64,000 nt of DNA from VAXT01 sp963728535 (GTDB taxonomy: Bacteria > Actinomycetota > Thermoleophilia > Gaiellales > Gaiellaceae): positions 1,240,001 through 1,304,000 of the forward strand of contig CAVSKK010000001.1 in the NCBI GenBank assembly GCA_963728535.1. The letters run 5' to 3'. Positions 16,978 through 25,389 of the stretch are shown here, in pieces (the first letter of the stretch is position 1; every line of letters begins with the position of its first letter). Made by a program: the position numbers and the translations under genes. Below the pieces are notes generated by a model. The model did no database searches. It was not told the origin of the DNA and saw nothing but the letters and a program-made list of their open reading frames with translations.

Positions 16978-18014
16978 TAGAGCACCAGCCTGTCACGGTG
17001 CACCGCTTCGAGGCCGCGCGGGCGTGTGGCCAGCTCGTCGGCACCGGCGCCTGCGATGCCCTTGCCGAAGGCGACACCGTCCGGCCCGACGAGCTCGACC
17101 GCCGCTCCGGGCTCGAAGCGGCCCTCGCAGCGAACGACTCCCACGCCGAGCAGGCTCGCCCCCTTGTCCACCAGCGCGGTCTTCGCGCCCTCGTCGACAT
17201 GCAGCGCGCCGGCGACCGGCTTGCCGAAGCGAAGCCAGAGCTTGAAGGCGGACGCTCCCCGCTCGTCCGCCGTGAAGCGGGTCCCTCGCGCCTCCCCGGC
17301 GAGGATCGGCCCGAGCACGTCCGCGCCGTTCCCACCGGCGATCACGGTCGGGATGCCGGCCGCAGACGCCATCTGGGCGGCGACGACCTTGCTGCCCATC
17401 CCGCCGCGCCCGAGCGCTGTGCCGACACCGATCTCGGCCTCGTGGGCGAGCTCGCCCTCGGAGATGAGCTCCGCTCCCGGGGTCCCGGGCGCCCTCGAGT
17501 AGACGCCCGCCACCTCGGTCAGGAGAACGAGCAGCCTCGCCCGCACGAGCACCGCCACCTGGGCCGCGAGCGCGTCGTTGTCGCCGAACGTGATCTCGTC
17601 CGTCGCCGTCGCGTCGTTCTCGTTGACGACGGGCACCGCGCCGAGGCGAAAGAGCTCGGTGAAGGCCTGGCGCGCGTTCACGTAGGCGGCTCGGTCGGCG
17701 ACGTCGCCGGCAGCCAGCAGGATCTGAGCCGCGGGGATGCCTTCGCCTCCTAGCGCCTCTTCCCAGGCGGCTTGCAAGCGGGCTTGCCCGAGCGCCGAGG
17801 CGGCCTGGAGCCGGGCCATCGTGCGCGGGCGCTGCCTCAACCCGAGCCGCGGAAGCCCAAGCGCGATGGCGCCGGACGAGACGACACACACCGGCTCCCC
17901 GGCTCCGACGAGCTGCGCGATCTCGCGCGCGCGCGCGTGAAGCAAGTCCGTGCGCACTTTCTCGTCTTCGACAACAAGGCCGGTCCCGAACTTGACGACG
18001 ATTGGCGAATTCAA
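16974..18014 (-). CDS. proB: Glutamate 5-kinase
   Basis: ProB phosphorylates glutamate to glutamyl-5-phosphate, the first step of proline synthesis. The 346-aa protein starts at TTG 18014 in a TTGA overlap with the proA stop. It has the kinase domain motifs VVKFGTG (N-terminus), VSSGAIALGLPRLG, NENDATATDEITFGDNDALAAQVA and GRGGMGSKVVAAQMAS, then a C-terminal PUA domain (about 265-346, GVVRCEGRFEPGAAVELVG). Length and order agree with the family. Upstream proA and downstream phosphoesterase are both coupled by 4-bp overlaps. Confidence 0.96.
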   Translation of the reverse strand: MNSPIVVKFGTGLVVEDEKVRTDLLHARAREIAQLVGAGEPVCVVSSGAIALGLPRLGLRQRPRTMARLQAASALGQARLQAAWEEALGGEGIPAAQILLAAGDVADRAAYVNARQAFTELFRLGAVPVVNENDATATDEITFGDNDALAAQVAVLVRARLLVLLTEVAGVYSRAPGTPGAELISEGELAHEAEIGVGTALGRGGMGSKVVAAQMASAAGIPTVIAGGNGADVLGPILAGEARGTRFTADERGASAFKLWLRFGKPVAGALHVDEGAKTALVDKGASLLGVGVVRCEGRFEPGAAVELVGPDGVAFGKGIAGAGADELATRPRGLEAVHRDRLVLY

Positions 18015-19318
18015 CGGGTCTGTGTGCCGTCGCCGATGACGCGGTACTGGCGCAGCCAGAGGTCCTTGTACGTGACCGGGCCGCGCGGGCCGGGGACGTT
18101 GTCGACGTTGATTCCGGTCTCGGGCGAGCCCGTCAGCTCGAAGCCGTCGGTGAACCGCGTCGTCGCGTGCCAGAACGCCGCCGTGCCCCGGTAGCCGTCG
18201 AGGAACCGATTCGCCGCAGCTTCGTCCTCGGTCACGATTCCGGCCGCGAGACCCGATGTCTCCTCGTTGGCGATCCGGAGCGCGTCGTCCAGGTCGTCGA
18301 CGACGTCCAGGGTCACGGTCGCGACGCGCTCGGCCTCGTTCGCCCACTCGTAGCCGAGCCGGTCTCGGTCGTGCAGGAGGACTCCGTCGCCCGCCGCCTC
18401 GATCGCCCGCTTCGTGCCGCGCACGTCGAGGCGCTTCTCGGCGAAGATCGCGAGCAGGTCGGGCAGAAGCGCGGCGGCTCCGCGATCGACGAGCGCGAGG
18501 TTGAGCCGGTTGCACACGCCGAGCCGGTCGAGCGTCGCCTTCGTCATCGTGAGCGCGCGGTCGCGGTCGGCCTTGGAATGGACATAGAGCACGCCGCCGC
18601 CCTCCGCGTGCGCCAGGGTGCGAACCCCGTGCTCAGCGGCGAGCTGTGCAAGCTGCGCCGTCGTCTCTCCGCTCCCACGCAGGATCACGATAGGGATCCG
18701 CTCCGGCATCGTCACGAGCACCCGCGCGCCCTCTCGCTCAGGTGAGCGGACGAGGCCGACCGCAGCCGGAGGCAGCCCGGCTCCCTCGAGAGCCGGCCTG
18801 AGCACGTCGTCGATGAGAACCGTCACGGTTCGGAGCGCCGCGCCACCGGTGCGCAGGACGGCCGTGTTCAGGCTCTTCAGAAGCTGCCCGGCGACGTCGA
18901 GGGCCACGTTGGGACGCGCTTCGAAATTCGCGCCGACGACGCCGATCGGGATCCGACGCTCGCTGACCTGAAGGCCGTTCGGCAGTGTCCAGGAGTCGAT
19001 CTCGCGCTCGAGCGGATCGATCGCGGCCACTGCCTCGACCTGGTTGGCGAGGCCCTCTATCCGTTTGTCATCGAGCCGCAGCCTGTCGAGCATCCCCTCG
19101 TCGAGCCGCTCCCGTGCCGCCTCGTAGTCGGCCTCGTTCGCGGCCACGATCTCGGCGCGGCGCTCGACCACGAGCCTCGCCGCTGCCGCGAGGGAAGCTG
19201 CGACGGCATCGTCGGTCAGGCTCGAAGCGGCTTGGCTCGCCTCGAGCGCCTCGACGGCAACGGCGTCGCGTAGTCCCGCCACTCGCTCGACTGTAGCGCG
19301 GACGTGGCTCGGGACCAT
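18011..19318 (-). CDS. proA: Glutamate-5-semialdehyde dehydrogenase (gamma-glutamyl phosphate reductase)
   Basis: ProA reduces glutamyl-5-phosphate to glutamate-5-semialdehyde with NADPH. The 435-aa protein starts at ATG 19318 (MVPSHVRATVERV); a longer in-frame extension exists but has no family content. Family segments include PIGVVGANFEARPNV, LRTGGAALRT, ILRGSGETTAQLA, and the active-site cysteine in DRLGVCNRLNLALVD. GTAAFWHATTRFTDGFELTGSPETGI lies near the end. Its ribosome site is weak. It is the first gene of proA-proB-phosphoesterase and is divergent from the electron-transfer operon. Confidence 0.96.
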   Translation of the reverse strand: MVPSHVRATVERVAGLRDAVAVEALEASQAASSLTDDAVAASLAAAARLVVERRAEIVAANEADYEAARERLDEGMLDRLRLDDKRIEGLANQVEAVAAIDPLEREIDSWTLPNGLQVSERRIPIGVVGANFEARPNVALDVAGQLLKSLNTAVLRTGGAALRTVTVLIDDVLRPALEGAGLPPAAVGLVRSPEREGARVLVTMPERIPIVILRGSGETTAQLAQLAAEHGVRTLAHAEGGGVLYVHSKADRDRALTMTKATLDRLGVCNRLNLALVDRGAAALLPDLLAIFAEKRLDVRGTKRAIEAAGDGVLLHDRDRLGYEWANEAERVATVTLDVVDDLDDALRIANEETSGLAAGIVTEDEAAANRFLDGYRGTAAFWHATTRFTDGFELTGSPETGINVDNVPGPRGPVTYKDLWLRQYRVIGDGTQTR

Positions 19319-19424
19319 CTTTGCCGAACCGTTGCACTCCGCTGCCGAACCCTTACCCGGGTTTGACCGAGTGCTTGCAGGTCGCCGCCTAGCCTGGGAC
19401 GACATTCGATTGGAGGTGCATTCG

Positions 19425-19811
19425 TTGAACCGCATTCACGTATTGGTCGCTTCGGTCATCGTCGGTCTTTCCGCCGTCTTCGGGCTCGCCGCGACGACGA
19501 AGACCGCCGGGATCGGCGAGACGAAGCCCGCGACGAGCCAGGTCTCCGACCAGACGGTCGCCGCGCGCAAACGCAAGCTCAGGCGGGCCCAAGTTGCACT
19601 CCGGAAGGCGCGCGCTCAGAAGCCGCCGCCCCTCCCCGCGGTCCCTCGACCACCCGTTTCGGCGCCGCGAGCGCAACTCGTTGCTCAGCCGGCGCCCCCC
19701 GTGACCGCTCCCAGCACCCGCAGCTTCTCCGACGACGACGATCACGACGACCATCACAGCGACGACGACCGCGACGAGGACGACGACCACGACGAGGACG
19801 ACGATGACTAG
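19425..19811 (+). CDS. Small membrane or secreted protein with Asp/His/Glu-rich tail
   Basis: The 128-aa ORF starts at TTG 19425, chosen because GGAGGTG sits 6 nt upstream. It has a hydrophobic N-terminal segment (VLVASVIVGLSAVFGLAA), a basic helix (ARKRKLRRAQVALRKARAQ), a proline-rich stretch and an extreme acidic-histidine tail (about 98-128, alternating D, H and E). Such tails can bind divalent metals. I do not recognise a family. It is first in an operon with ApbE, a ferric-reductase-like protein, ferredoxin and a reductase, and overlaps the next gene by 8 bp. Signal anchor versus cleaved signal cannot be decided here. Confidence 0.75.
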   Translation: MNRIHVLVASVIVGLSAVFGLAATTKTAGIGETKPATSQVSDQTVAARKRKLRRAQVALRKARAQKPPPLPAVPRPPVSAPRAQLVAQPAPPVTAPSTRSFSDDDDHDDHHSDDDRDEDDDHDEDDDD

Positions 19812-20145
19812 CCCGGTCGGCCGCATCTACGCCGTGGCACTCACGCTCTTCACGTTCTTCCTGACGTGGACACTCATCGCCGCCCATCCGTGGCCCTCGA
19901 AGGCGAACTCCTCGCCCGACCCGCGTCTGCGAGCGCTCGCAGCCCGGGAGAAGAAGCTGCGACGCGAGAGCATCGCAACGCAGCGAATCGTCAAGCGCCG
20001 CTGGGCCGCTTATCGGAAGCAGCTTGCCGAGCGCAACGCGCAGATCTCCGCCGCTGAACAAGCCCCCGCCCCGGCTCCCGCTCCCACCGCCCCATCGGTT
20101 CAGATCGTCAGCCAACCGGCCGCCACGGCCACGAGCTCGTCATGA
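19804..20145 (+). CDS. Small membrane-anchored protein of unknown function
   Basis: The 113-aa protein has one N-terminal membrane helix (IYAVALTLFTFFLTWTLIAA), a charged helical region (LRALAAREKKLRRESIATQRIVKRRWAAYRKQLAERNAQISAAEQ) that could be a coiled coil, and an Ala/Pro-rich C-terminus. It overlaps the previous gene by 8 bp and the apbE start by an ATGA overlap, so it belongs to the same operon. Both small proteins share the basic helix character. It has no recognisable flavinylation motif of the kind ApbE modifies. Confidence 0.78.
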   Translation: MTSPVGRIYAVALTLFTFFLTWTLIAAHPWPSKANSSPDPRLRALAAREKKLRRESIATQRIVKRRWAAYRKQLAERNAQISAAEQAPAPAPAPTAPSVQIVSQPAATATSSS

Positions 20146-20978
20146 CGAGACGGCACTTCGAGGCGATGGGCACCGATGTCGAGCTGATCGTCGAGGCCGA
20201 CCGCGCCGCGCCGCAACTCGACGCCGCGGAAGCCGAGTTCCACCGGCTCGAGCGGCTGCTGACCCGATTCGACCCCCGCTCGGAGCTCTCGCGGCTCAAC
20301 GAGCAGGGCTCCCTCGAGGCAGGCCCCGACCTGCTCGAGGTCGTCCGCCTCGCCCTCGCAGGGCGATCGGCGACCGAAGGTCGATTCGACCCCACCGTCC
20401 ACGACGCCGTGGTTCGGGCGGGCTACGACCGCACCTTCTCGGAGCTTCCCGAGGACGGCCCCGCGCCGGCGACGGGATCCCCCTGCGGCGGCGCGGTGCG
20501 GATCGACGGGAATCTCATCGAGCTCGATCGCGGCGTCCGGCTCGACCTCGGCGGCATCGGCAAGGGCTTCGCCGCGGAAAGCGCCGCGACGATCCTGGCC
20601 ACGGCCGGCCCGTGTCTGGTCAACGCGGGCGGCGACATCGCACTTCGTGACATCGCGTGGACAATCGCCGTCCAGCCGCAGCTGACGCTCGAGCTCGAGG
20701 GGGGCGGCCTGGCGACGTCCGGACGGGATCGGCGAGCCTGGCGCCGGGACGGCAGAGAGCTTCATCACCTCATCGATCCCGCCACGGGGGAACCGGCCGC
20801 ATGCGACCTGCTGCGCGCGACCGTCGTCGCACCGGACGCGATCCAGGCCGAGATCTGGGCGAAGGCCCTCTTCCTCGCCGGTTCGCATGCCGCGGCGGCC
20901 GAGGCCGACACGCAGCGACTTCCCTGCGTCCTCGTCACTCGAAGCGGAGAGACCCGACTGGCAGGAGGCCTCGGATGA
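20142..20978 (+). CDS. apbE: FAD:protein FMN transferase
   Basis: ApbE covalently attaches FMN from FAD to a threonine or serine of target electron-transfer proteins outside the cytoplasmic membrane. The 278-aa protein has the ApbE hallmarks FEAMGTDVELIV (6-17), LTRFDPRSELSRLN, VRLDLGGIGKGFAAESAA, CLVNAGGDIAL and HHLIDPATGEPA. No lipobox or obvious signal peptide is seen. That is unusual for ApbE and suggests a cytoplasmic or non-classically exported form. ATGA overlaps join it to genes on both sides. No FMN-binding-domain substrate gene is visible in the operon. Confidence 0.94.
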   Translation: MTRRHFEAMGTDVELIVEADRAAPQLDAAEAEFHRLERLLTRFDPRSELSRLNEQGSLEAGPDLLEVVRLALAGRSATEGRFDPTVHDAVVRAGYDRTFSELPEDGPAPATGSPCGGAVRIDGNLIELDRGVRLDLGGIGKGFAAESAATILATAGPCLVNAGGDIALRDIAWTIAVQPQLTLELEGGGLATSGRDRRAWRRDGRELHHLIDPATGEPAACDLLRATVVAPDAIQAEIWAKALFLAGSHAAAAEADTQRLPCVLVTRSGETRLAGGLG

Positions 20979-21571
20979 AGGAGCAGACCTTCTGGTTCCT
21001 CGCGCGCGCGAGCGGGTTCACCGCCTACCTGCTGATCACCGCTTCGATGGTCGCGGGGCTCGTGCTCAAGTCGCGCCCCTTCGGGGCAAAGCTCAAGGCA
21101 CCGATCGCGCTGGACGTGCACCGCTTCATCACGACCCTTGCGCTGGCGGCGATCGGAGTCCACGGGCTCACACTCGTCGCAGACGCGACCGTCCAGATCA
21201 CATTCGGAGACCTCGTGATCCCCTTCACGGCTCCGTACAAGCCGCTGTGGACCGGGCTCGGTGTGATCGCAGCAGACCTCGCGGTGATCGTGGCCGTCTC
21301 GTTCCCGCTCAAGAAGCGCATCGGCGGCAAGAACTGGCGCCGACTGCACTGGGCGACCTACTCGATCTTCGCTCTCTCCACTGCCCACGGCCTCGCGGCC
21401 GGAACCGACAGCGCGCAGCCGTGGGCCATTCGCGTCTACCTGGGCGCGGTCGGCGCAGTTGCGTTCGCCACGGCGTGGCGTGCGTTCGCCGGCCAAGCCC
21501 GTCCCGTAAACCCACCCGCACCGAAAGGAGCAACCCATGTACAAGATCCAAATCGACCAGTCGCTGTGTAG
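20975..21571 (+). CDS. Ferric-reductase-like transmembrane haem protein
   Basis: The 198-aa protein starts at ATG 20975 with AGGAGG upstream and an ATGA overlap with apbE. It has about five or six membrane helices. Histidines are placed as paired haem ligands (LDVHRFITT, IGVHGLTL, RLHWATYS, STAHGLAA), as in the ferric-reductase/MsrQ/NOX membrane domain. It would pass electrons across the membrane through two b haems. Its 3' end overlaps the ferredoxin start by 35 bp. The partners suggest electrons come from the ferredoxin and ferredoxin reductase; the acceptor outside is unknown. Confidence 0.87.
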   Translation: MKEQTFWFLARASGFTAYLLITASMVAGLVLKSRPFGAKLKAPIALDVHRFITTLALAAIGVHGLTLVADATVQITFGDLVIPFTAPYKPLWTGLGVIAADLAVIVAVSFPLKKRIGGKNWRRLHWATYSIFALSTAHGLAAGTDSAQPWAIRVYLGAVGAVAFATAWRAFAGQARPVNPPAPKGATHVQDPNRPVAV

Positions 21572-21731
21572 CGGCTTCGGAACCTGCGCCGAGCTGGCGC
21601 CGGAGATCTTCGAGGTCGACGGGGGCACGGCAACCGTGCGCCGCGGCGAGTCGGACGATCCCAACGTGCTCGAGGCCGCCGCCGCCTGTCCGATGGCCGC
21701 CATCATCGTCTCTCAGCAGGACGCGGCATGA
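21537..21731 (+). CDS. Small ferredoxin, probably [3Fe-4S]
   Basis: The 64-aa protein begins MYKIQIDQSLCSGFGTCAEL and has three conserved cysteines: C11 and C17 in the CSGFGTC block, and C51 in AAACPMAAI. The middle position typical of a fourth ligand is not Cys. This matches the one-cluster [3Fe-4S] ferredoxins that serve cytochrome P450s and related oxidoreductases in actinobacteria. AAAGGAG lies 6 nt before the ATG. The start overlaps the previous gene and the stop overlaps the reductase (ATGA). Confidence 0.92.
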   Translation: MYKIQIDQSLCSGFGTCAELAPEIFEVDGGTATVRRGESDDPNVLEAAAACPMAAIIVSQQDAA

Positions 21732-22810
21732 CCACGCCGCGAACAATCCTCATCGTGGGCGCCGGGTTGGCCGGCGCCCGCTGCGCCGAGACGCTGCGGG
21801 CCGAGGGGTATGAGGGCGTGCTCGTCCTGGTCGGCGAAGAGTCGCATGCGCCGTACGAGCGCCCGGCTCTCTCGAAGGAGTTCCTGGCCGGCAAGCGGGG
21901 CCTCGAGGAGATGGCTCTTCGCCCCGACTCGTTCTGGAGCGAAAAGCAGATCGACCTGCGGCTCGGCACGCGGATCGTCGCGGTTGACAGGGACGCGCGG
22001 ACGGCGACCACCGGCGACGGCACAGAGCTCCGCTGGGACGCGCTCGTCCTGGCGACCGGCGCGCGCGTCCGGCGGCTTCCGTTCCCTGCTCCGCCCGGCA
22101 CTCATGTCCTGCGGACTGCGAGCGATGCGCTCGCCCTGCGCGAGGAGCTAGTTCCGGGAACGCACATGGTCACCGTCGGCGGCGGCTTCGTCGCCACCGA
22201 AGTGGCATCGACCGCAATCGAGCTCGGCGTCAGCGTGACCATGATCGTCGGCGGCCTAGCGCCGTTCGCACGCACACTTGGCCCGGAGATCGGCCGGCTG
22301 CTAGCCCACCGCTACCGCCGGCACGGCGTCGACCTGCGTCTCGGCGTCGGCGCGGCCGGGTTCCGCACACGCCCGGACGGCCTGACGACCGTGATCCTCT
22401 CGGGCGGACGAGAGGTGGACTGCGACATCGCGCTCGTCGCAATCGGCTGCGACCCGGCCCGCGAGCTGACGCCCTTCGAGCCCGAGCCTCCGATCTACGC
22501 CTGCGGCGACGTCGCCGGCAGCGGCGGCCACTGGACAGCGGCTGCGTCCGAGGGGATCGCCGTCGCCCGAAGGATCCTCGGCCTCGAGCCCCTGCCGGAG
22601 CAGCCGCCCTTCTTCTGGTCGGACCAGTTCGGACTCCGGCTCCAACTCGTCGGCGAACCGGCCGGGGCCGACCGCGTCGAGCTCGAGGGCGGGCAGGACG
22701 AATTCGTCGCGCGCTACCTCGGCGCCGGCGGTGAGCTGCTGGCCGCCCTCGCCGCCAACCGCCCGGCCGAGGTCGGACAGCTCAGACGCGAGCTCGCCGT
22801 CGCCGCCTGA
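21728..22810 (+). CDS. NAD(P)H-dependent FAD ferredoxin reductase
   Basis: The 360-aa pyridine-nucleotide-disulphide-type oxidoreductase has an FAD motif (ILIVGAGLAGARCAETLR), the reductase landmark YERPALSKEFL, ATGARVRRLP, an NAD(P) motif (VTVGGGFVATEVASTAIELG) and the C-terminal FAD-binding YACGDVA. This is the rubredoxin/putidaredoxin-reductase family. It would reduce the ferredoxin encoded just before it, and that ferredoxin could feed the haem membrane protein. It is the last gene of the operon and is followed by a hairpin terminator. Confidence 0.93.
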   Translation: MTTPRTILIVGAGLAGARCAETLRAEGYEGVLVLVGEESHAPYERPALSKEFLAGKRGLEEMALRPDSFWSEKQIDLRLGTRIVAVDRDARTATTGDGTELRWDALVLATGARVRRLPFPAPPGTHVLRTASDALALREELVPGTHMVTVGGGFVATEVASTAIELGVSVTMIVGGLAPFARTLGPEIGRLLAHRYRRHGVDLRLGVGAAGFRTRPDGLTTVILSGGREVDCDIALVAIGCDPARELTPFEPEPPIYACGDVAGSGGHWTAAASEGIAVARRILGLEPLPEQPPFFWSDQFGLRLQLVGEPAGADRVELEGGQDEFVARYLGAGGELLAALAANRPAEVGQLRRELAVAA

Positions 22811-22815
22811 ACCCA

Positions 22816-22855
22816 TCGGCGGCGGCGTCGGAGAATGTCCCGATGCCGCCGCCGA
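22816..22855 (+). terminator. Hairpin terminator after the ferredoxin reductase gene
   Basis: TCGGCGGCGGC (22816-22826) pairs perfectly with GCCGCCGCCGA (22845-22855) around an 18-nt loop, 5 bp after the stop codon. No T-run follows. Confidence 0.6.
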
Positions 22856-22871
22856 CTAGGATGGCTGCGAG

Positions 22872-23585
22872 GTGAGATCCGTCGTCTACACCGGAGCTGC
22901 GGTCGCCTCGGCGGGGCTCCTGCTCGTCGCCGCAGGCTGCATGGGCGAGGACAGCGCGAAGCAGACGGAGACGACCACGCCGCCCCCGGTGCCCACCGAG
23001 CTCGCCGACGGAACGACGCCGGCGCCAATGCCGGACGGAGTGCGCCGCTTCCGCGCCCGCAAGGTAATCCAGGCCAAGGTGCTGCCGGTACAGGCCGCGC
23101 AGCTTCTCTGTCCCGAGGCCGAAGAGCTCCGAGAGCGCGTTACTCCGGTGGGTGCCTGGGTCTCGACCGACGGGCTCTCGGTCGGATACTCGATCAGCGA
23201 CGAGACGGCGCTTCACTCCTGCGACGCCGAATTCGTCGACGGACGCTGGGAGCGGTGCTCCCAAAAAACCCTCACGCTCGACGCTCTCTCCGCCGAGGAG
23301 CTGGCGAAGGATGAGCGTGCCGCCGTCTGCGAGGAGCCACCTCCGTCACGGGGATACGTTTGGGTCGCGGTACCCGATGGCACGGCCTGGGCGCTCGTCG
23401 ACCACCGCTCGTTCTGGGTCGCGTACTTCGCGGTCAATCAGCCGGCGATTCGGGTCAGCACGACCGAGGGGCTGAGCTCCGACTCAGCACCCGGGACGCT
23501 CGCGTTCGTCGACCAGGACGGCCGCGTCGTCGCGGAGCAGGAAATCGAGGACGGACAAATCGTCCAGGCGAGCTTGCCGGGCTGA
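22872..23585 (+). CDS. Predicted lipoprotein of unknown function
   Basis: The 237-aa protein (GTG start) has a lipoprotein signal with lipobox LLVAAGC, cleaved before Cys23, and a low-complexity Thr/Pro spacer (about 30-55). Its C-terminal domain contains several cysteines (LLCPEAEEL, LHSCDAEF, RWERCSQ, AVCEEPP) and a tryptophan-rich strand run. No family is recognised. It should sit on the outer face of the membrane. It lies downstream of the electron-transfer operon after a terminator, so it is probably separate. Confidence 0.78.
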   Translation: MRSVVYTGAAVASAGLLLVAAGCMGEDSAKQTETTTPPPVPTELADGTTPAPMPDGVRRFRARKVIQAKVLPVQAAQLLCPEAEELRERVTPVGAWVSTDGLSVGYSISDETALHSCDAEFVDGRWERCSQKTLTLDALSAEELAKDERAAVCEEPPPSRGYVWVAVPDGTAWALVDHRSFWVAYFAVNQPAIRVSTTEGLSSDSAPGTLAFVDQDGRVVAEQEIEDGQIVQASLPG

Positions 23586-23609
23586 GCCCGACGACGATAG
23601 GGTCGGAGC

Positions 23610-24140
23610 ATGGCGAGCGAGGAGGCAAGGATCGAGCAAACAGAGGAGGGCGCGGTCACCGCAAGCCCGGGTTGGTTCGTCCTCAACCTCGCCGAGGCCC
23701 GCTGGATGCGCAGCGAGGAGGGCGGCGAATGGGCGGACTTCGTTCCCCCGGAAGGCTTCGAGCAGTACGCGATCGGCCCCCACGTCCTCCAGCCGGGCCA
23801 GCCGAACGGCAAGTACCACTCGGAGAGCGTTCAGGAGGACTTTCTCGTGCTCTCGGGCGAATGCATCCTCATCGTCGAGGACGAGGAGCGGCACCTGAAA
23901 GCCTGGGATTTCTTCCACTGCGCCCCCGGGACGAACCACATCATCGTGGGCGCCGGCGACGGGCCTTGCGCGATCCTGATGGTCGGTGTTCGCAGCGAGG
24001 ACAAGAAGCTGCACTACCCTGTGAGCGAGGTCGCGGCCCGATACGGCGCCTCGTCGCCTGTCGACACGGACACGCCGAGCGAGGCGTATCGCGACTGGTC
24101 CCGGGAATACAAGCCGGTGCGCGCCACCTGGCCGCTCTGA
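23610..24140 (+). CDS. Cupin-domain protein
   Basis: The 176-aa single-domain cupin has the metal-site pattern GKYHSESVQEDFLVLSGE (first motif, H plus E) and FFHCAPGTNHIIVGAG (second motif, H). A conserved tail reads DKKLHYPVSEVAARYGASS. Proteins of this type are often annotated as cupins of unknown substrate. The stop is followed directly by the ATG of the GrpB gene, so the two are co-transcribed. Confidence 0.85.
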   Translation: MASEEARIEQTEEGAVTASPGWFVLNLAEARWMRSEEGGEWADFVPPEGFEQYAIGPHVLQPGQPNGKYHSESVQEDFLVLSGECILIVEDEERHLKAWDFFHCAPGTNHIIVGAGDGPCAILMVGVRSEDKKLHYPVSEVAARYGASSPVDTDTPSEAYRDWSREYKPVRATWPL

Positions 24141-24704
24141 ATGTCTGAGCGAGAAGCGGAGCTCCGAGCCGTCACCGTCGGCGACCTGCAACCCATCTCC
24201 GGGCAGATCGAGCTCGTCGACTACGACCCGGCCTGGCCGGGCCTCTTCGCTCGCGAGGCCGAGAGGATTCGGGCCGCGCTGGGCGAGCGCGCGGTGCTCG
24301 TCGAGCACACCGGGTCGACCTCGGTGCCCGGGCTCGCGGCCAAGCCGATCATCGACATCACGCTCGCCGTGCCCGACTCGGGCGACGAGAAGTCGTACGT
24401 ACCGGCGCTCGAGGCGGCCGGTTACGTGCTCCGCATCCGCGAGCCCGACTGGTTCGAGCACCGCGTCTTCAGGGGGCCGGACACGAACGTGAACCTGCAC
24501 GTCTTCTCGGACGGATGCGCGGAGATCGACCGGATGGTGCGCTTCCGCGACTGGCTGCGGATTGACCACGCGGATCGAGAGCTGTACGAGCGCACGAAGC
24601 GCGAGCTCGCCGCCAGGGAGTGGACCTACGTCCAGGACTACGCAGACGCGAAGACTCTGGTCGTCGAGGAGATCGTCGCGCGGGCGCTCGCAGGAACTTC
24701 CTAG
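24141..24704 (+). CDS. GrpB/UPF0157 family nucleotidyltransferase-fold protein
   Basis: The 187-aa protein has the GrpB family core: IELVDYDPAWPGLFAREAERI, VEHTGSTSVPGLAAKPIIDITL, VFRGPDTNVNLHVF and FRDWLRIDHADRELYERTKRELA. The family has a nucleotidyltransferase-like fold; its cellular function is not settled. The start directly abuts the cupin stop. A strong hairpin follows. Confidence 0.93.
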   Translation: MSEREAELRAVTVGDLQPISGQIELVDYDPAWPGLFAREAERIRAALGERAVLVEHTGSTSVPGLAAKPIIDITLAVPDSGDEKSYVPALEAAGYVLRIREPDWFEHRVFRGPDTNVNLHVFSDGCAEIDRMVRFRDWLRIDHADRELYERTKRELAAREWTYVQDYADAKTLVVEEIVARALAGTS

Positions 24705-24715
24705 ACGAGTCATGT

Positions 24716-24755
24716 GCTCCGACCGGGGTCATCCGCGGGAGACCCCGGTCGGAGC
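24716..24755. terminator. Bidirectional terminator, perfect 15-bp stem
   Basis: GCTCCGACCGGGGTC (24716-24730) and GACCCCGGTCGGAGC (24741-24755) pair without mismatch around a 10-nt loop, between the convergent GrpB gene and the secreted-protein gene at 24767. Confidence 0.8.
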
Positions 24756-24766
24756 CTGAGGAGTCG

Positions 24767-25291
24767 CTACGGCCGAACTTGGACGTTGCCGTCTACGTCC
24801 CAGGGGCCGAGGCGAGGGAGGTTCGGGCTGTTGCAGAAGGCCTCGTTCGCGGCCTCGTTCCCGAAACCGATGAGGCTCGAGCGATCCGGTGGGGCATTTG
24901 CGCCCTCTCCGTTGTCGAAGACCTGGAACCAGGCGTATCCATCCGGCGGGAGCGTCGGATCGTTGCTGTACGTGATGAGACCACCGATCTTGGCGCGGTG
25001 ACCGTCGTAGACGTTCATGCACGTGACGTCGACGTGGAAGTTGAACGACTCCCCTTCAACGATCTGGTGATACACGAAGTTGCCGGCGACACCGCCGTCG
25101 GCGTACTTGTGGGCTACGAAGGAGAGCGGCTGATTGACCACCTCCACGCCGAACTGGTTCGGCAGCGGGATCGTCCAGTGGACGCCACCGCTCGCGGAGG
25201 CCACAGCCGGCCCGCCTCCCGTCGCCGCGGCGAATGGAACAGCGAGCAGAGCGGTCATGCCGGCAATCACCAGAGCATTGCGCACACGCAT
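24767..25291 (-). CDS. Secreted protein of unknown function
   Basis: The 174-aa protein starts at ATG 25291 with an ideal AAGGAGGA 7 nt upstream. A signal peptide (ALVIAGMTALLAVPFAAATGG) is followed by a small beta-rich domain (VHWTIPLPNQFGVEVVNQPLSFVAHKYADGGVAGNFVYHQIVEGESFNFHVDVTCMNVYDGHRAKIGG in outline) with two cysteines far apart in sequence. I do not recognise a named family. It is monocistronic between a terminator and the AraC gene. Confidence 0.8.
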   Translation of the reverse strand: MRVRNALVIAGMTALLAVPFAAATGGGPAVASASGGVHWTIPLPNQFGVEVVNQPLSFVAHKYADGGVAGNFVYHQIVEGESFNFHVDVTCMNVYDGHRAKIGGLITYSNDPTLPPDGYAWFQVFDNGEGANAPPDRSSLIGFGNEAANEAFCNSPNLPRLGPWDVDGNVQVRP

Positions 25292-25389
25292 TGGTCGGTC
25301 CTCCTTGTCGAGGGTGCGCGAATGGCCGGCGGGCCACCCGCGAGACCAGCATGGGCGCAGGCCGGTGGGATGTCTTGAACCTGGGCTGC

